The notes beneath the pieces were generated by a model, which saw only the letters and a program-made list of their open reading frames with translations, made no database searches and was not told the origin of the DNA. The position numbers were made by a program, and so were the translations under genes. Below, piece after piece: positions 8,135-16,646 of a stretch of DNA of 47,187 bases. This DNA comes from Terriglobia bacterium (lineage in GTDB: Bacteria > Acidobacteriota > Terriglobia > Bryobacterales > Bryobacteraceae): the NCBI GenBank assembly GCA_003175985.1, contig PSRJ01000345.1, positions 1-47,187 on the forward strand, in the 5' to 3' direction. How positions within the stretch are numbered: the stretch's first letter is position 1; each line of letters starts with the position of its first letter.

Positions 8135-9084
8135 TCGCCGTTCGTGCTCAGGATATACGCAGACGACGTAGCGAAATCCCGCTCAGAAAGATGGCGAAAC
8201 CGTGCGTTTGCGTTTGTTCGCGGCAGGCTGCGGCGGTCTTCTACCGGGAGTGTCTGTCGAATCGCGTGGCCATGTCTCTCGGTCACTTCGAGATATTTCG
8301 AAAACGGAGCGCGGTTGAAATAAAACGGCCGTTTGCCGCGCGTGATCTTCCACAGAAAATCCGGGTAAGCCCAATGCTCGTTCCAGTATGTGTCCGACCC
8401 CGGGAAACTGAAGTCGATCTGATGGCTCATCACACCCCTGGGTTTTAGCCATTTCGTCATGATGCCGTAGGCGTGATCGAGTTCCTCGATATCCTGAAGA
8501 GCCACCTGCGAAAGAATCACGTCCACAGTTCCCGCTTCCGCGAGACTATCTTCGTACCAGGGACACACGTAGCGGATCATGCTTTCAGGCTGGCCGGAGC
8601 CGGCGCCAGCGATGCTCGCGCGTATCCGCGCCAGGCGGCCGGGCGCGAGAGTTTCACGAAGAAGGTCCGGGTTGAGGTGCCGGATGGGAAAGGCGTAATC
8701 CGGCAGCCGCGGGTGAACGCCCGGTAATTCGCTATCGCCCGGAATAGGCTCACGCCGTTGGAAAAGTTCGACAAGGCTGTCAAACACCGCAAGGTTGGTT
8801 TGTGTGTCCGCATGAGGCACGACATCGAGAGCGATATATCGTTTGGCGCCGGTCAGCAGGGCCGCAATGCCGACGCCGAGCGAATCGCCCGGGCCGAGCT
8901 CGACGATGGAATCCATTGGACCGGGCAACCCCGCCTCCCCGATCAGAGTAAGGTGCCGCAGCCACACGGAATAGCAGTAGCGCGACGAATCGCTTCCTCC
9001 TGTGCCGCGATAGGAGCCGAAGAACGGCAGGAAGGGCATATAGCTCTTCACCCCGCCGGCAGCCGCTTTTAATTCAGTGAGCAT
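8131..9084 (-). CDS. SAM-dependent methyltransferase-like protein, 317 aa
   Basis: The SAM-binding loop is SIVELGPGDSLGVGIAALL, followed by the acidic strand RYIALDVVPHADTQ. Later segments (VDVILSQVALQDIEELDHAY, KPRGVMSHQIDF) match the catalytic and post-III regions of class I methyltransferases. The frame stays open further upstream, but that extension lies inside the neighbouring gene and has no methyltransferase-like residues. I place the start at the ATG at 9084-9082, which sits within the last 11 bases of the upstream methyltransferase gene and suggests translational coupling. It is the last gene of the minus-strand group flippase, ligase/polymerase, methyltransferase, methyltransferase. 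The acceptor is unknown; a sugar of the exported glycan is most likely. Confidence 0.8.
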   Translation of the reverse strand: MLTELKAAAGGVKSYMPFLPFFGSYRGTGGSDSSRYCYSVWLRHLTLIGEAGLPGPMDSIVELGPGDSLGVGIAALLTGAKRYIALDVVPHADTQTNLAVFDSLVELFQRREPIPGDSELPGVHPRLPDYAFPIRHLNPDLLRETLAPGRLARIRASIAGAGSGQPESMIRYVCPWYEDSLAEAGTVDVILSQVALQDIEELDHAYGIMTKWLKPRGVMSHQIDFSFPGSDTYWNEHWAYPDFLWKITRGKRPFYFNRAPFSKYLEVTERHGHAIRQTLPVEDRRSLPRTNANARFRHLSERDFATSSAYILSTNGD

Positions 9085-9964
9085 GTGCTTCCAGTTCGCT
9101 CTCCGCGTGATATGGCGCTGTGCCGGTCTGTTCCATGCGGAGGTTCTTCTCGAACACGAATTCATTACATCCGACACTGCCGGCGCACGTGACCAGTGCG
9201 GCGAGCGTGAAACCGCGCTTGCGGTAGAAGTTGAACAGTTCGTCCGGCCTGGCGACCTCGAATGGATAGCCGCCCGCCCAATCCACCACATCGCGCCAGG
9301 CGGACATGCCGCGCATTCCTCCATAGTTCCGCCAAGTTTGGAATGGCTTGCCCCGCAGAAGGTCCTTGAGGGTTGGAAACCACCAGAGGTGCAGGAAGAC
9401 CCAAACCAGGATGGGGACACGCCCGATGCGAGGCGCCGAATTATAGGCCTTTTTCAGCTTCTTCCAGCGGCGGCTGCGCGAGCCTTGATCGTTGTAGATG
9501 GAGATAAAGAGCTTCCCGCCCGGGCGAACCAGAGAGGACACGTTATCCAGGGCTTGCCACATGTTCCCGGTATGATGCAGGACTCCCCAGGAGTAAACGA
9601 TATCGAATAGCCCCAGCCTGGCCAGCCAATCCGTATCCAGGACGGACCCTTCGACTACCGTCCACTCCGGGTCGTCATGGAAATACCGCTCTTTCAATGT
9701 GCCCGTACACGCGACGGATTGCGGATCGTAATCGAACGAAACCACGGACGCGCCCAACCGGCGCGCCGCCAGGCTGAACAGCCCGCTGCCGGAGCCCGCG
9801 TCCAGAAGACGCCTGCCCCGCAAATCGCGGACTTCCAACATCTCTTGGAGGGAGTGCTCGGCCGCCGCGATCCGCTCCGGCGTGAGTTCCGACAGAAACC
9901 GCTGCCAATTCTCACCGAACCGGAAGCGCTCCCCCGCACTAACCTGACGCTCATGCACGCTCAT
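9074..9964 (-). CDS. SAM-dependent methyltransferase, 296 aa
   Basis: Class I methyltransferase motifs are clear: RRLLDAGSGSGLFSLAARRLG (motif I, split by one residue beyond), SVVSFDYDPQSV, VVEGSVLD, FDIVYSWGVLHHTGNM and LVRPGGKLFISIYND. The SWGVLHHTG line is typical of a subgroup often found in lipopolysaccharide and exopolysaccharide loci. Its start overlaps the end of the O-antigen ligase-like gene by 14 bases, and its end overlaps the next methyltransferase gene by 11 bases, so all are probably translated from one message. A C-terminal RPDELFNFYRKRGF segment is usual for the subgroup. The substrate is not evident. Confidence 0.88.
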   Translation of the reverse strand: MSVHERQVSAGERFRFGENWQRFLSELTPERIAAAEHSLQEMLEVRDLRGRRLLDAGSGSGLFSLAARRLGASVVSFDYDPQSVACTGTLKERYFHDDPEWTVVEGSVLDTDWLARLGLFDIVYSWGVLHHTGNMWQALDNVSSLVRPGGKLFISIYNDQGSRSRRWKKLKKAYNSAPRIGRVPILVWVFLHLWWFPTLKDLLRGKPFQTWRNYGGMRGMSAWRDVVDWAGGYPFEVARPDELFNFYRKRGFTLAALVTCAGSVGCNEFVFEKNLRMEQTGTAPYHAESELEAHAH

Positions 9965-11318
9965 AATCTGGCTGCCGGCCGGCGATTTCCGGCTCCGCCG
10001 TCCGTACTAAGGAGACAGTCATCCCCGCAAGCACGGGAAGCAGAGCGGTGTAGGCTGCGTGTACAAACATGCCCGTGACTATAAATGCCATTAACGAATA
10101 ATTCAAAGCCAGCGCGTGGGTACTGATCTCGCTGAATTCAGGCGAATGCCTGGTTCGCCGATAAAGCCTATACGATTTCTTGAATGACAACCCCACGACG
10201 GCGCTATAAAACAAAAATGCCGGAATGCCACACTCACTGGAGACCTCGGTAAAGCTGTTATGCGTGCCGAGCCAGGCTCCGCGCCGTTTCCCTTCGGCTC
10301 GCGCCATTTCGTTTTCCGCCACGGCAAACATTCCCGGACCCACGCCGAGCAAGGGATGCTTCGCAGTGAGAATCAAGCTGCGCTTCAGCATTTCTTTACG
10401 GCTGTTTGCCGACGCTACGGCCATATCGAGCATCGCCCGATCGACAGGTTCATCGGAAGCGTTATCCTCCACCTCCGTGCTGAAAAACGTGCGATAGCGC
10501 GCCTTCAGGCCTTCAGGCAGGATCAACACAGCAATCAGCAGCACTATCCCCGCGGTCATCACCAGTTTCATCTTGCCTAGCGCCGAGGTGCGGAGAAACA
10601 TGAACGTGCCGATGACGGCGATGGAAATCAGCGCTTCCCGTGAGCCGGTCTTGCTGATCACATACAGCATCAAACATAGCGCTCCCACGACCAACGCCTT
10701 CGACACCAGGGGCCTAGAAGTCGAATAGATGGCCCACATAAAAGGCATGCCCAGCAGAAGCGCCTGGGCCATCTCGTTCGGATTGGCGAAACGCCCGCTC
10801 TCCAGTGTCAAGCGGCCATTCTCCATGCTCCCCAGCGTGGTGCAGATCACGGTGAGTACCAGGATCGCGAAGGCCATGGTTCTGGCCGTCCGCACGTAGC
10901 GGCGAAAATCCGGAATCAATGCCGCCGTGGCCATAAATACAACCAGCCCTATCAACCAGTTCATCAGCACCTGCACGCTGCCGCCGCGCCAGACACTAAA
11001 GGGAATCGCCAGAATCAAAAAGCTGGTGAACCCCAGAACGCACTTGCCGATGCTGTCGCGGAAGGCCGCTACGAAAGCTCCAGTCAGAATCAGGAACAGC
11101 GCGAGAAACCGGAACGTGATGCCGGGGATGTGCAACGTGGAGAATTTCACGTCGAAAACGCGGCTGAACATGATGAATAGAAACGTGCTCAGAAATGCCA
11201 GGTTGAGACGTTGAAGAACAGTCGTCTGATCGTGGAACTGCCGAAATATAGTGCCTGGTTCGAGCTGTGGCACCCTCCACGTGGCGCGATGGACCGTTTG
11301 CATGAGCGGCGCTCTCAT
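9951..11318 (-). CDS. O-antigen ligase/polymerase-like membrane protein (copy 1)
   Basis: This 455-aa protein has about ten to twelve hydrophobic segments and the O-antigen ligase (Wzy_C/WaaL) signature around LGVGPGMF and THNSFTEVSSECGIPAF near residues 340-375, within the large periplasmic loop. Family members polymerise or ligate lipid-linked oligosaccharides on the periplasmic side. It is a close paralogue of the protein at 26243-27655: GRFANPNEMAQALLLGMPF and LMLYVISKTGSR occur in both. In-frame methionines at residues 1 and 6 are both possible starts. It sits between the flippase gene (100 bases upstream) and a methyltransferase gene (14-base overlap), the normal arrangement for Wzx/Wzy-type systems. 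Whether it is a polymerase or a ligase cannot be told from sequence. Confidence 0.82.
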   Translation of the reverse strand: MRAPLMQTVHRATWRVPQLEPGTIFRQFHDQTTVLQRLNLAFLSTFLFIMFSRVFDVKFSTLHIPGITFRFLALFLILTGAFVAAFRDSIGKCVLGFTSFLILAIPFSVWRGGSVQVLMNWLIGLVVFMATAALIPDFRRYVRTARTMAFAILVLTVICTTLGSMENGRLTLESGRFANPNEMAQALLLGMPFMWAIYSTSRPLVSKALVVGALCLMLYVISKTGSREALISIAVIGTFMFLRTSALGKMKLVMTAGIVLLIAVLILPEGLKARYRTFFSTEVEDNASDEPVDRAMLDMAVASANSRKEMLKRSLILTAKHPLLGVGPGMFAVAENEMARAEGKRRGAWLGTHNSFTEVSSECGIPAFLFYSAVVGLSFKKSYRLYRRTRHSPEFSEISTHALALNYSLMAFIVTGMFVHAAYTALLPVLAGMTVSLVRTAEPEIAGRQPDYERA

Positions 11319-11418
11319 CGATTATTTGTGTTCCTGCAATCTCCGGTCAACGGAAGACAGTGTGAATGAGTATGCTTCCGGAAGGCTGCTCGTAAGTTCT
11401 CTTACCAATATGCCGGGC
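11319..11418. other. Short gap with a 10-bp palindrome between flippase and ligase genes
   Basis: The 100-base gap between the two minus-strand genes holds a perfect palindrome, CTTCCGGAAG at 11375-11384. It is the widest gap within this operon and might carry an internal promoter or a processing site. No clear promoter boxes are seen. Confidence 0.3.
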
Positions 11419-13005
11419 TCAAGAAGCCGGCTGCCTGCGAAAGACACCTGTTAACCAGGCCGTCAGACTGGCCATCTGCCCGATCAGCAGTGATCGATGC
11501 TCCCGTTCCAAAACCAAGAAAGCACCTGGTCCCCAGCCAGCGGCGGCCGCAAACATCGCCGCAACGGCAATCTCCAACAGGCTTCGGCCCGGCAACACCG
11601 TAGCCTTCAATCCGTACGCTACTGCAATCACCGGGAGCGCCGCCAGCAGCGGGCGCGTATAGATCTCCGTCATGTAACGCGCATAAGGGAACCTCAAGAC
11701 ACGGCACAGATACCAGGGTGTGTAGATTCCGCGGTCCAAAATCATGAGGGCCACGGCGACGCAGGCCGCGCCCGGGATTCCATAACGAGGGATCGTATAT
11801 GCCAGAAGAGCGGCACTCAGACAGGCCTCCACCACCAACCCGCGCGCATAGCCCTGATGTTTTCCCAAACCATACAGAATCGCTGGAGTATTTACCTGCC
11901 CCACCAAAACGAAGATCGCTCCCAGCAACAGGATGGGCAGCAAAGGCGCGCTGTACATTACGTAGACCGGGTTCCGAATCCACGTTTCGATGATCTCGTT
12001 CCGATATAGCGCCAGAATCACGGCAATGGGCATGAAAATCATGAGGCAATACCGGTTCACCAGGAGCCCCAGTAACGGTATTGTCTGAACTTCATCTTTG
12101 GCTGTCAGTTCGGCGGTTTGCGACCCCGAGACGGAAATCACGCTGTCGGTCGCATTCACGCTGATCTGAATCAAACGCGATGGGACGGCGTAATATCCGA
12201 CGAAGGCGGCCGGGAGAAAATGTCCGATCAGGACCGCGGGCCCCTGGCTGACCACCTGCCAGGAACTGTTGGCAAGGAAGGTGTGTTTTCCATAGTTGAA
12301 CAAGCGGGCCAACATTGCCCGGCTGGCGCCGCGCGGGTCAAACCGGTACCCGGGAACCACTTTTCGGAAATTCCTGTAGTTGATCGCGTATAGCATCACC
12401 TGGGAAGCAACTACTGTCATTCCCAGGGGAACTAATCCATAACCAAGCAGCAGGACAACGGCACATCCGATAGCGCGCACACCGTTGTAGAGAATCCAGG
12501 TCCGGTTGTACAGGTCGTAGCGTTGAAAGCCCTCCAGCGACGCGCTGAACGAGTGACATACGGCGCCCAGGGCCCACGATATCCCTACCAGCAGGATCAG
12601 CGCGGCAAACTGCGGCTGATATGCCAGCGTGATCTGAAATAGATTGTGCAGCGACCGGAATACCAAAACTGTCACCAGCAGAACCAGGGCGCCGATGAGA
12701 GAGAAGTATACGAGCGCCGTGTTGATTACCGTATTGACTTGGTCCAGTTCGCCGGTAGCCCGGTAGTGCGCCGTATACTTGACGACTGCAGACCGAAAGC
12801 CGAAATCCAGGATGTCGTAGTAGTCGATGAGCGCGAACACGAGGGCCCAGATTCCGTAACCTTCCTCACCAAGACGGCGGATCATGAAGGGAGACAGGAT
12901 GAGGCCCGCAAACATGGCGAACGCCACACCCATCCAACTCCAGAGGACATTTCGGAGGAAGCGTACGGTGCGCGGCTGCGCTGAAGAAGCGGCTGTCATG
13001 ACCAT
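11419..13005 (-). CDS. Polysaccharide flippase (Wzx/MOP superfamily)
   Basis: This 528-aa integral membrane protein has about 12-14 hydrophobic segments along its whole length. The N-terminal VLWSWMGVAFAMFAGLILSP and FMIRRLGEEGYGIWALVFAL are the classic first two helices of polysaccharide export flippases, with the conserved G-x-x-x-Y-G-I/L-W motif. It would move undecaprenyl-linked repeat units across the inner membrane for polymerisation by the neighbouring Wzy-like protein. Two in-frame ATGs (13005 and 12999) lie at the start; either could be used. The gene diverges from the deacetylase at 13200 across a 194-base control region. It leads the minus-strand operon reaching 8131. Confidence 0.88.
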   Translation of the reverse strand: MVMTAASSAQPRTVRFLRNVLWSWMGVAFAMFAGLILSPFMIRRLGEEGYGIWALVFALIDYYDILDFGFRSAVVKYTAHYRATGELDQVNTVINTALVYFSLIGALVLLVTVLVFRSLHNLFQITLAYQPQFAALILLVGISWALGAVCHSFSASLEGFQRYDLYNRTWILYNGVRAIGCAVVLLLGYGLVPLGMTVVASQVMLYAINYRNFRKVVPGYRFDPRGASRAMLARLFNYGKHTFLANSSWQVVSQGPAVLIGHFLPAAFVGYYAVPSRLIQISVNATDSVISVSGSQTAELTAKDEVQTIPLLGLLVNRYCLMIFMPIAVILALYRNEIIETWIRNPVYVMYSAPLLPILLLGAIFVLVGQVNTPAILYGLGKHQGYARGLVVEACLSAALLAYTIPRYGIPGAACVAVALMILDRGIYTPWYLCRVLRFPYARYMTEIYTRPLLAALPVIAVAYGLKATVLPGRSLLEIAVAAMFAAAAGWGPGAFLVLEREHRSLLIGQMASLTAWLTGVFRRQPAS

Positions 13006-13199
13006 GTGAGGAATGTGTAGGGCGTCCGCGCCGCCCGCTCAGTGGCCATTCTCTCATCGTAATTCGCAACCTGCCGTAATCTTTCTCACTTAGTGAGCGG
13101 TTTAAAACAGTCGGCCCTTGTGTGTGTAATTACATCCTGCCGAAGCGCGTGCGATAGCTCATAGAAATTCTTGCGGACGCGGCTGATGATGGTGCAGGC
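13006..13199. promoter_or_regulatory. Divergent control region with CTCACT-T-AGTGAG palindrome
   Basis: These 194 bases separate the divergent flippase and deacetylase genes, so promoters for both must lie here or in the neighbouring coding sequence. A perfect inverted repeat CTCACT-T-AGTGAG occurs at 13085-13097 and could bind a dimeric regulator. The -35 and -10 boxes are too weak to name with confidence. Confidence 0.4.
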
Positions 13200-14285
13200 A
13201 TGCTGCGTCCTTTGAAGCTGGCTGCGCTACACGCGCTGGGCACCCTTGGGATTTTCGATCGCGCGGTGAACTCCCGTTGGCGGCGGGAGAGGCTCCTGAT
13301 TCTCTGTTATCACGGGGTGTCATTGGAAGATGAGCACGCCTGGGATCCGGAATTGTATCTATCGCCGCAACAATTCGCGTTGCGCATGCAGTTTCTGGAA
13401 AAGGCGAATTGCCATGTTTTGCCGCTGGCCGAGGCTGTCGACCGCTTATATGCGCATGACTTACCGCCACGCAGTGTGGCGATTACTTTTGATGACGGCT
13501 TTTACGATTTTTACGCTCAAGCGCTCCCCGTGTTGCAGCAGCACGGGTTTCCCGCGACAGTTTACCTGACTACTTACTACTGCGATCACGCGCAGCCTGT
13601 CTTCAATGTGGCCTGCCGGTACATTCTGTGGAAGCAGCGCGGCAGGCTGGTGCCGCGCGATTCGGGTTTCGAGTGCGACCTGGATGTGCGTGACACCTTT
13701 TCCCGCATGCAGACGTTTCGGCGGCTTCTAGATTTGTGCGAAGAGCGGAGCCTGTCGGGCCAGGAGAAACATCAGTTGCTGGAAATGGTTGCACACCGCC
13801 TGGAATTCGATTTCACCCGGTTCCTCTCCCGGCGCATGCTCCAACTCCTGACGCCCACCGAGACTGCGCGGCTGGCCGGTCAGGGCGTAGACTTTCAACT
13901 GCACACACACCGGCACCGCACACCGGAGGACCCCGCGTGTTTCCGCGCGGAGATCGAAGATAATCGCTCCCGGTTGCATGCGATGACAGGGGCCACAGCA
14001 AGACACTTTTGTTACCCCTCCGGGGTTGTGCAGCCCTCCTTTTTGCCGTGGCTGCGCGACTTGGGTGTGCTTTCCGCGACCACTTGCGAGCACGGTCTGG
14101 CCGATGCTTCGACCATGCCGTTGCTGTTGCCCCGACGCGTGGACACTTCCGGGGCTTCGCAAATCGAATTTGAAAGCTGGGTCTGCGGTGTAGGCGCGCT
14201 CGTATCCCGGAAAACTCTCGGATGCTGGCTCGCGAGACGCCAGCCGTATCCCATCGCCATTAAGGATATTGAAGCTGTTTCGTAA
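13200..14285 (+). CDS. Polysaccharide deacetylase (NodB domain), copy 1
   Basis: This 361-aa protein belongs to carbohydrate esterase family 4. Motif 1 is AITFDDGF (TFDDG at residues 96-100, with the catalytic base and a metal ligand), preceded by LLILCYHGVS. Motif 2 is HTHRHRTPE near residue 234, supplying the metal-binding histidines. RHFCYPSG follows. Such enzymes remove N- or O-acetyl groups from glycans. A long insert separates motifs 1 and 2, a feature of the deacetylases common in exopolysaccharide loci. There is no clear signal peptide, so it may act in the cytoplasm or be membrane-associated. The start ATG follows GGTGCAGG. It stands alone on the plus strand and converges with the GT4 gene, with only 7 bases between the stops. 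Confidence 0.85.
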   Translation: MLRPLKLAALHALGTLGIFDRAVNSRWRRERLLILCYHGVSLEDEHAWDPELYLSPQQFALRMQFLEKANCHVLPLAEAVDRLYAHDLPPRSVAITFDDGFYDFYAQALPVLQQHGFPATVYLTTYYCDHAQPVFNVACRYILWKQRGRLVPRDSGFECDLDVRDTFSRMQTFRRLLDLCEERSLSGQEKHQLLEMVAHRLEFDFTRFLSRRMLQLLTPTETARLAGQGVDFQLHTHRHRTPEDPACFRAEIEDNRSRLHAMTGATARHFCYPSGVVQPSFLPWLRDLGVLSATTCEHGLADASTMPLLLPRRVDTSGASQIEFESWVCGVGALVSRKTLGCWLARRQPYPIAIKDIEAVS

Positions 14286-14292
14286 TCGCGTA

Positions 14293-15387
14293 CTACGAAT
14301 CCAAAACTGTCCGATAGATTTCCGCCATTCTTTCGGCGGCTCGCGCAATCGTAAACTGCTCGCGGATCCGCATGGCCCCGGCCGAAGCGAGCTTCTCCCG
14401 CAAGAGATTGTCCTCGAGTAGCGACTCCAGCGCGCGCGCCAGATCGGCGCTATCGCCCGGCCGGAACAGCAGTCCCGTTTCCTGGTCAACCACCAGTTCC
14501 GGATTGCCGCCTACACGAGAAGCAACCACACAACACCCACAAGCCATGGCCTCCATCAATGAGTTGGAAAACGCTTCCGAAAGTGAGGGCAACACGAAAA
14601 TATCAATCCGGCGCAGCCAGCGAGCGACATCCTTTACCGCCGGTTCAAACGTGCAGCGATCCCCCAAAGGCAGTTTTCGGCCGAGAGCCTGCAAATCTGC
14701 TAAAGCCGGTCCGCTGCCAACGATGAGCAGGCGGATCTCGCGATTCCGCCCTAGCCGGGCGAACCCTTCCAGCAGTGTGGCCAGCCCTTTTTCCGGCCGC
14801 AGAGCACAGATGACTCCGATGACCAAAGGGCTTTGCCGGGATTCCGTCCGTCGTGGATAGAGCGTCGCATCGATGCCGTTGTAACAGAGGTGGATGATCC
14901 TGGAGGGAACGCGATCAACCTCGACCAAATCGCGGCGCACAGCTTCGCTGTTGACCACGATGGCGTCCACCAGCCGATCGGTGAGGCGGAGGAACTGCCG
15001 CCGCAATCCGGGCGTCAATGCGCGGTGGGCACGCTGACTGGAGATCACCCGGCGTGTCCGAAACATCCGCGCCACCGGAACGCCGAACAGATTCAAAGGC
15101 ACGTCGAAAGTATGGACGAGACGGATCTGGTGCTCCTGGAGATACCGGCCCAGCGCCAGCGCTCCGGTGAACAGCGTTGGGCCGCGAAACGATTTGACGG
15201 GCAGACATACAATTGGTACCCCAGAGGCGCGCAGTTCCTCGGCGCGAAAACCCTCCGCGTGAAAGCACCCCACATGCGGCTGGAACACGCTGCGATCCAG
15301 GGCCTTTGCGATTTCCGCCAACTGCCGCTCGCTGCCTCCCAGACCTAGCGATCGCGTCATCAGCAGAACGGGACAGGACTCCGGCAT
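14293..15387 (-). CDS. Glycosyltransferase family 4 (GT-B fold)
   Basis: This 364-aa enzyme shows the GT4 layout. The N-terminal donor-side loop is RSLGLGGSERQLAEIA. Middle segments VIGVICALRPEKGLATLL and RLLIVGSGPALADL follow. The C-terminal catalytic region is FVLPSLSEAFSNSLMEAMAC, with the E-x(7)-E nucleotide-sugar site, then VVASRVGGNPELV and TGLLFRPGD. GT4 enzymes retain anomeric configuration and transfer a sugar from a nucleotide donor in the cytoplasm. Its start lies 3 bases after the stop of the GT2 gene, so the two are one operon and likely act in sequence on the same lipid-linked acceptor. Donor and acceptor are not predictable. Confidence 0.9.
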   Translation of the reverse strand: MPESCPVLLMTRSLGLGGSERQLAEIAKALDRSVFQPHVGCFHAEGFRAEELRASGVPIVCLPVKSFRGPTLFTGALALGRYLQEHQIRLVHTFDVPLNLFGVPVARMFRTRRVISSQRAHRALTPGLRRQFLRLTDRLVDAIVVNSEAVRRDLVEVDRVPSRIIHLCYNGIDATLYPRRTESRQSPLVIGVICALRPEKGLATLLEGFARLGRNREIRLLIVGSGPALADLQALGRKLPLGDRCTFEPAVKDVARWLRRIDIFVLPSLSEAFSNSLMEAMACGCCVVASRVGGNPELVVDQETGLLFRPGDSADLARALESLLEDNLLREKLASAGAMRIREQFTIARAAERMAEIYRTVLDS

Positions 15388-15390
15388 AGA

Positions 15391-16539
15391 TCAGCGAAGC
15401 GGACCGGCCGCACGCACTCGAGTCTCTTTCCAGACATTTTCCGAGGGCCGCACGAACGCCGCGCAAAAAGCCGCCGCCAGCAGGACCACAAAACTCCGCA
15501 GCGGCGCCGAAATTCGCTTCGCGGAGATCTCCTCGGGAATCCACAGGTCGAATAATGCCGCGCTGTAAAGCAGCGCCTGCAACAACAGCGCCGGCGTACG
15601 CCACGGCTCTTCGAGGGCAAACGTCGTCACGGCAGCAAGGAGCAATGCAAAGGGCAACAGGAGCCGCGCAAGTTTATGGGAGGCGAACACGAACCACATT
15701 CGGTTGCGCGGTGTCAGGAGCTGCGGGTACAAGCGAATGATCTGATAGACCCCGGCTTGTGTGCGGACCTTACGCCGAAACTCGGTATCGAGCGCGGTCG
15801 GATAATCGAAAGCCTTGGCGCTGTCTTCGAGAATCACGCGGTACCCCGCGAAAAACGCGGCCAGCGGCAGAAACATGTCATCCACGAGGGTGCCGGGAGG
15901 GAGCGGCCGGGCTAGCTCCCGGCGCATGGCATAAATGCAGCCCGTGGCTCCCATCACGGAATCGAGCTGGCTCTCGTGTTTCCGCAACCACTTTTCGTAC
16001 TTCCAATAGAGTCCCACCGAGAGTTCCTCGAGCGTCGTTCCATCGCGAATGACCAACTCGCCGCTTACGGCGCCGACCGATTCGTCGGCAAAGCACGCAA
16101 CCAGATGGCGCAAGCTCTCCGGCTCCAAAGACTGGCGCACGTCGGTCAAAAACAGGATTTCGCCGCGAGCCCGCTCGAGGCCGGCATTGAGGGCCGCTGC
16201 CTTACCGCCGCCGGCCAGGCGGAGCAGTTCTACCCGGCCGGTCCGCGTAAATTCCTGCGCGATCGCGTCGGTATCGTCATTCGATCCATTAGAAATCACC
16301 AGGATCTGCAGCATCGCAGGTGGATACTGCAAAGCCAGAAGAGACTCCAGCTTGGCCCGCAACCACTGCTCGCCGTTCCGCACCGGGAGCAGTACGGTCA
16401 CCGATTTTGTTACAGCGCTCTTACGTACCGGGCGCGTGCGAAAGCGTGTGAGCAGCGCCAACAACAGAGGATATCCGGCCAGTGTGTAGACTGAAAACGC
16501 CACACTCGCCACGAAGAGAGCCTGGAGCAGAGCGCGCAA
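15391..16539 (-). CDS. Membrane-associated glycosyltransferase family 2
   Basis: This 382-aa protein has an N-terminal membrane helix (about residues 5-30), then a GT-A catalytic domain: VTVLLPVRNGEQWLRAKLES, VISNGSNDDT, GKAAALNAGLERARGEIL and FLTDVRQ in the DxD position. VDDMFLP and RRKVRTQAG occupy the places of the acceptor-side acidic motif and the Q/R-x-x-R-W motif of processive-type GT2 enzymes. Hydrophobic segments from about residue 290 onward complete the protein. It probably extends a lipid-linked oligosaccharide at the inner membrane. The start used here is TTG at 16539; no good Shine-Dalgarno is visible, and a GTG about 10 codons downstream is an alternative. It is followed after 3 bases by a GT4 gene. 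Confidence 0.85.
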   Translation of the reverse strand: MRALLQALFVASVAFSVYTLAGYPLLLALLTRFRTRPVRKSAVTKSVTVLLPVRNGEQWLRAKLESLLALQYPPAMLQILVISNGSNDDTDAIAQEFTRTGRVELLRLAGGGKAAALNAGLERARGEILFLTDVRQSLEPESLRHLVACFADESVGAVSGELVIRDGTTLEELSVGLYWKYEKWLRKHESQLDSVMGATGCIYAMRRELARPLPPGTLVDDMFLPLAAFFAGYRVILEDSAKAFDYPTALDTEFRRKVRTQAGVYQIIRLYPQLLTPRNRMWFVFASHKLARLLLPFALLLAAVTTFALEEPWRTPALLLQALLYSAALFDLWIPEEISAKRISAPLRSFVVLLAAAFCAAFVRPSENVWKETRVRAAGPLR

Positions 16540-16623
16540 ATCTAGTTCAATTGTAGCGGGAACTGTAAGCTAAACCAATTAGTTAAGGCGATCACCAAAA
16601 CGTTATTTCGCGGCGCGGGAAAT

Positions 16624-16632
16624 TGCCATAAT
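16624..16632 (+). promoter_or_regulatory. Extended -10 promoter element before fkbH-like gene
   Basis: TGC at 16624-16626 followed by CATAAT at 16627-16632 is an extended -10 element with the same hexamer as the one at 6504. Transcription would begin near 16639, only about 8 bases before the ATG at 16647. No Shine-Dalgarno fits in that space, so the message may be almost leaderless. Confidence 0.45.
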
Positions 16633-16646
16633 AGAGAACGCTATCG

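Noticed and set aside
9085..9420. N-terminal extension of the methyltransferase at 8131-9084
   Set aside because: The extra 112 residues lie inside the upstream methyltransferase gene in another frame and lack protein-like character; the ATG at 9084 gives a normal methyltransferase.
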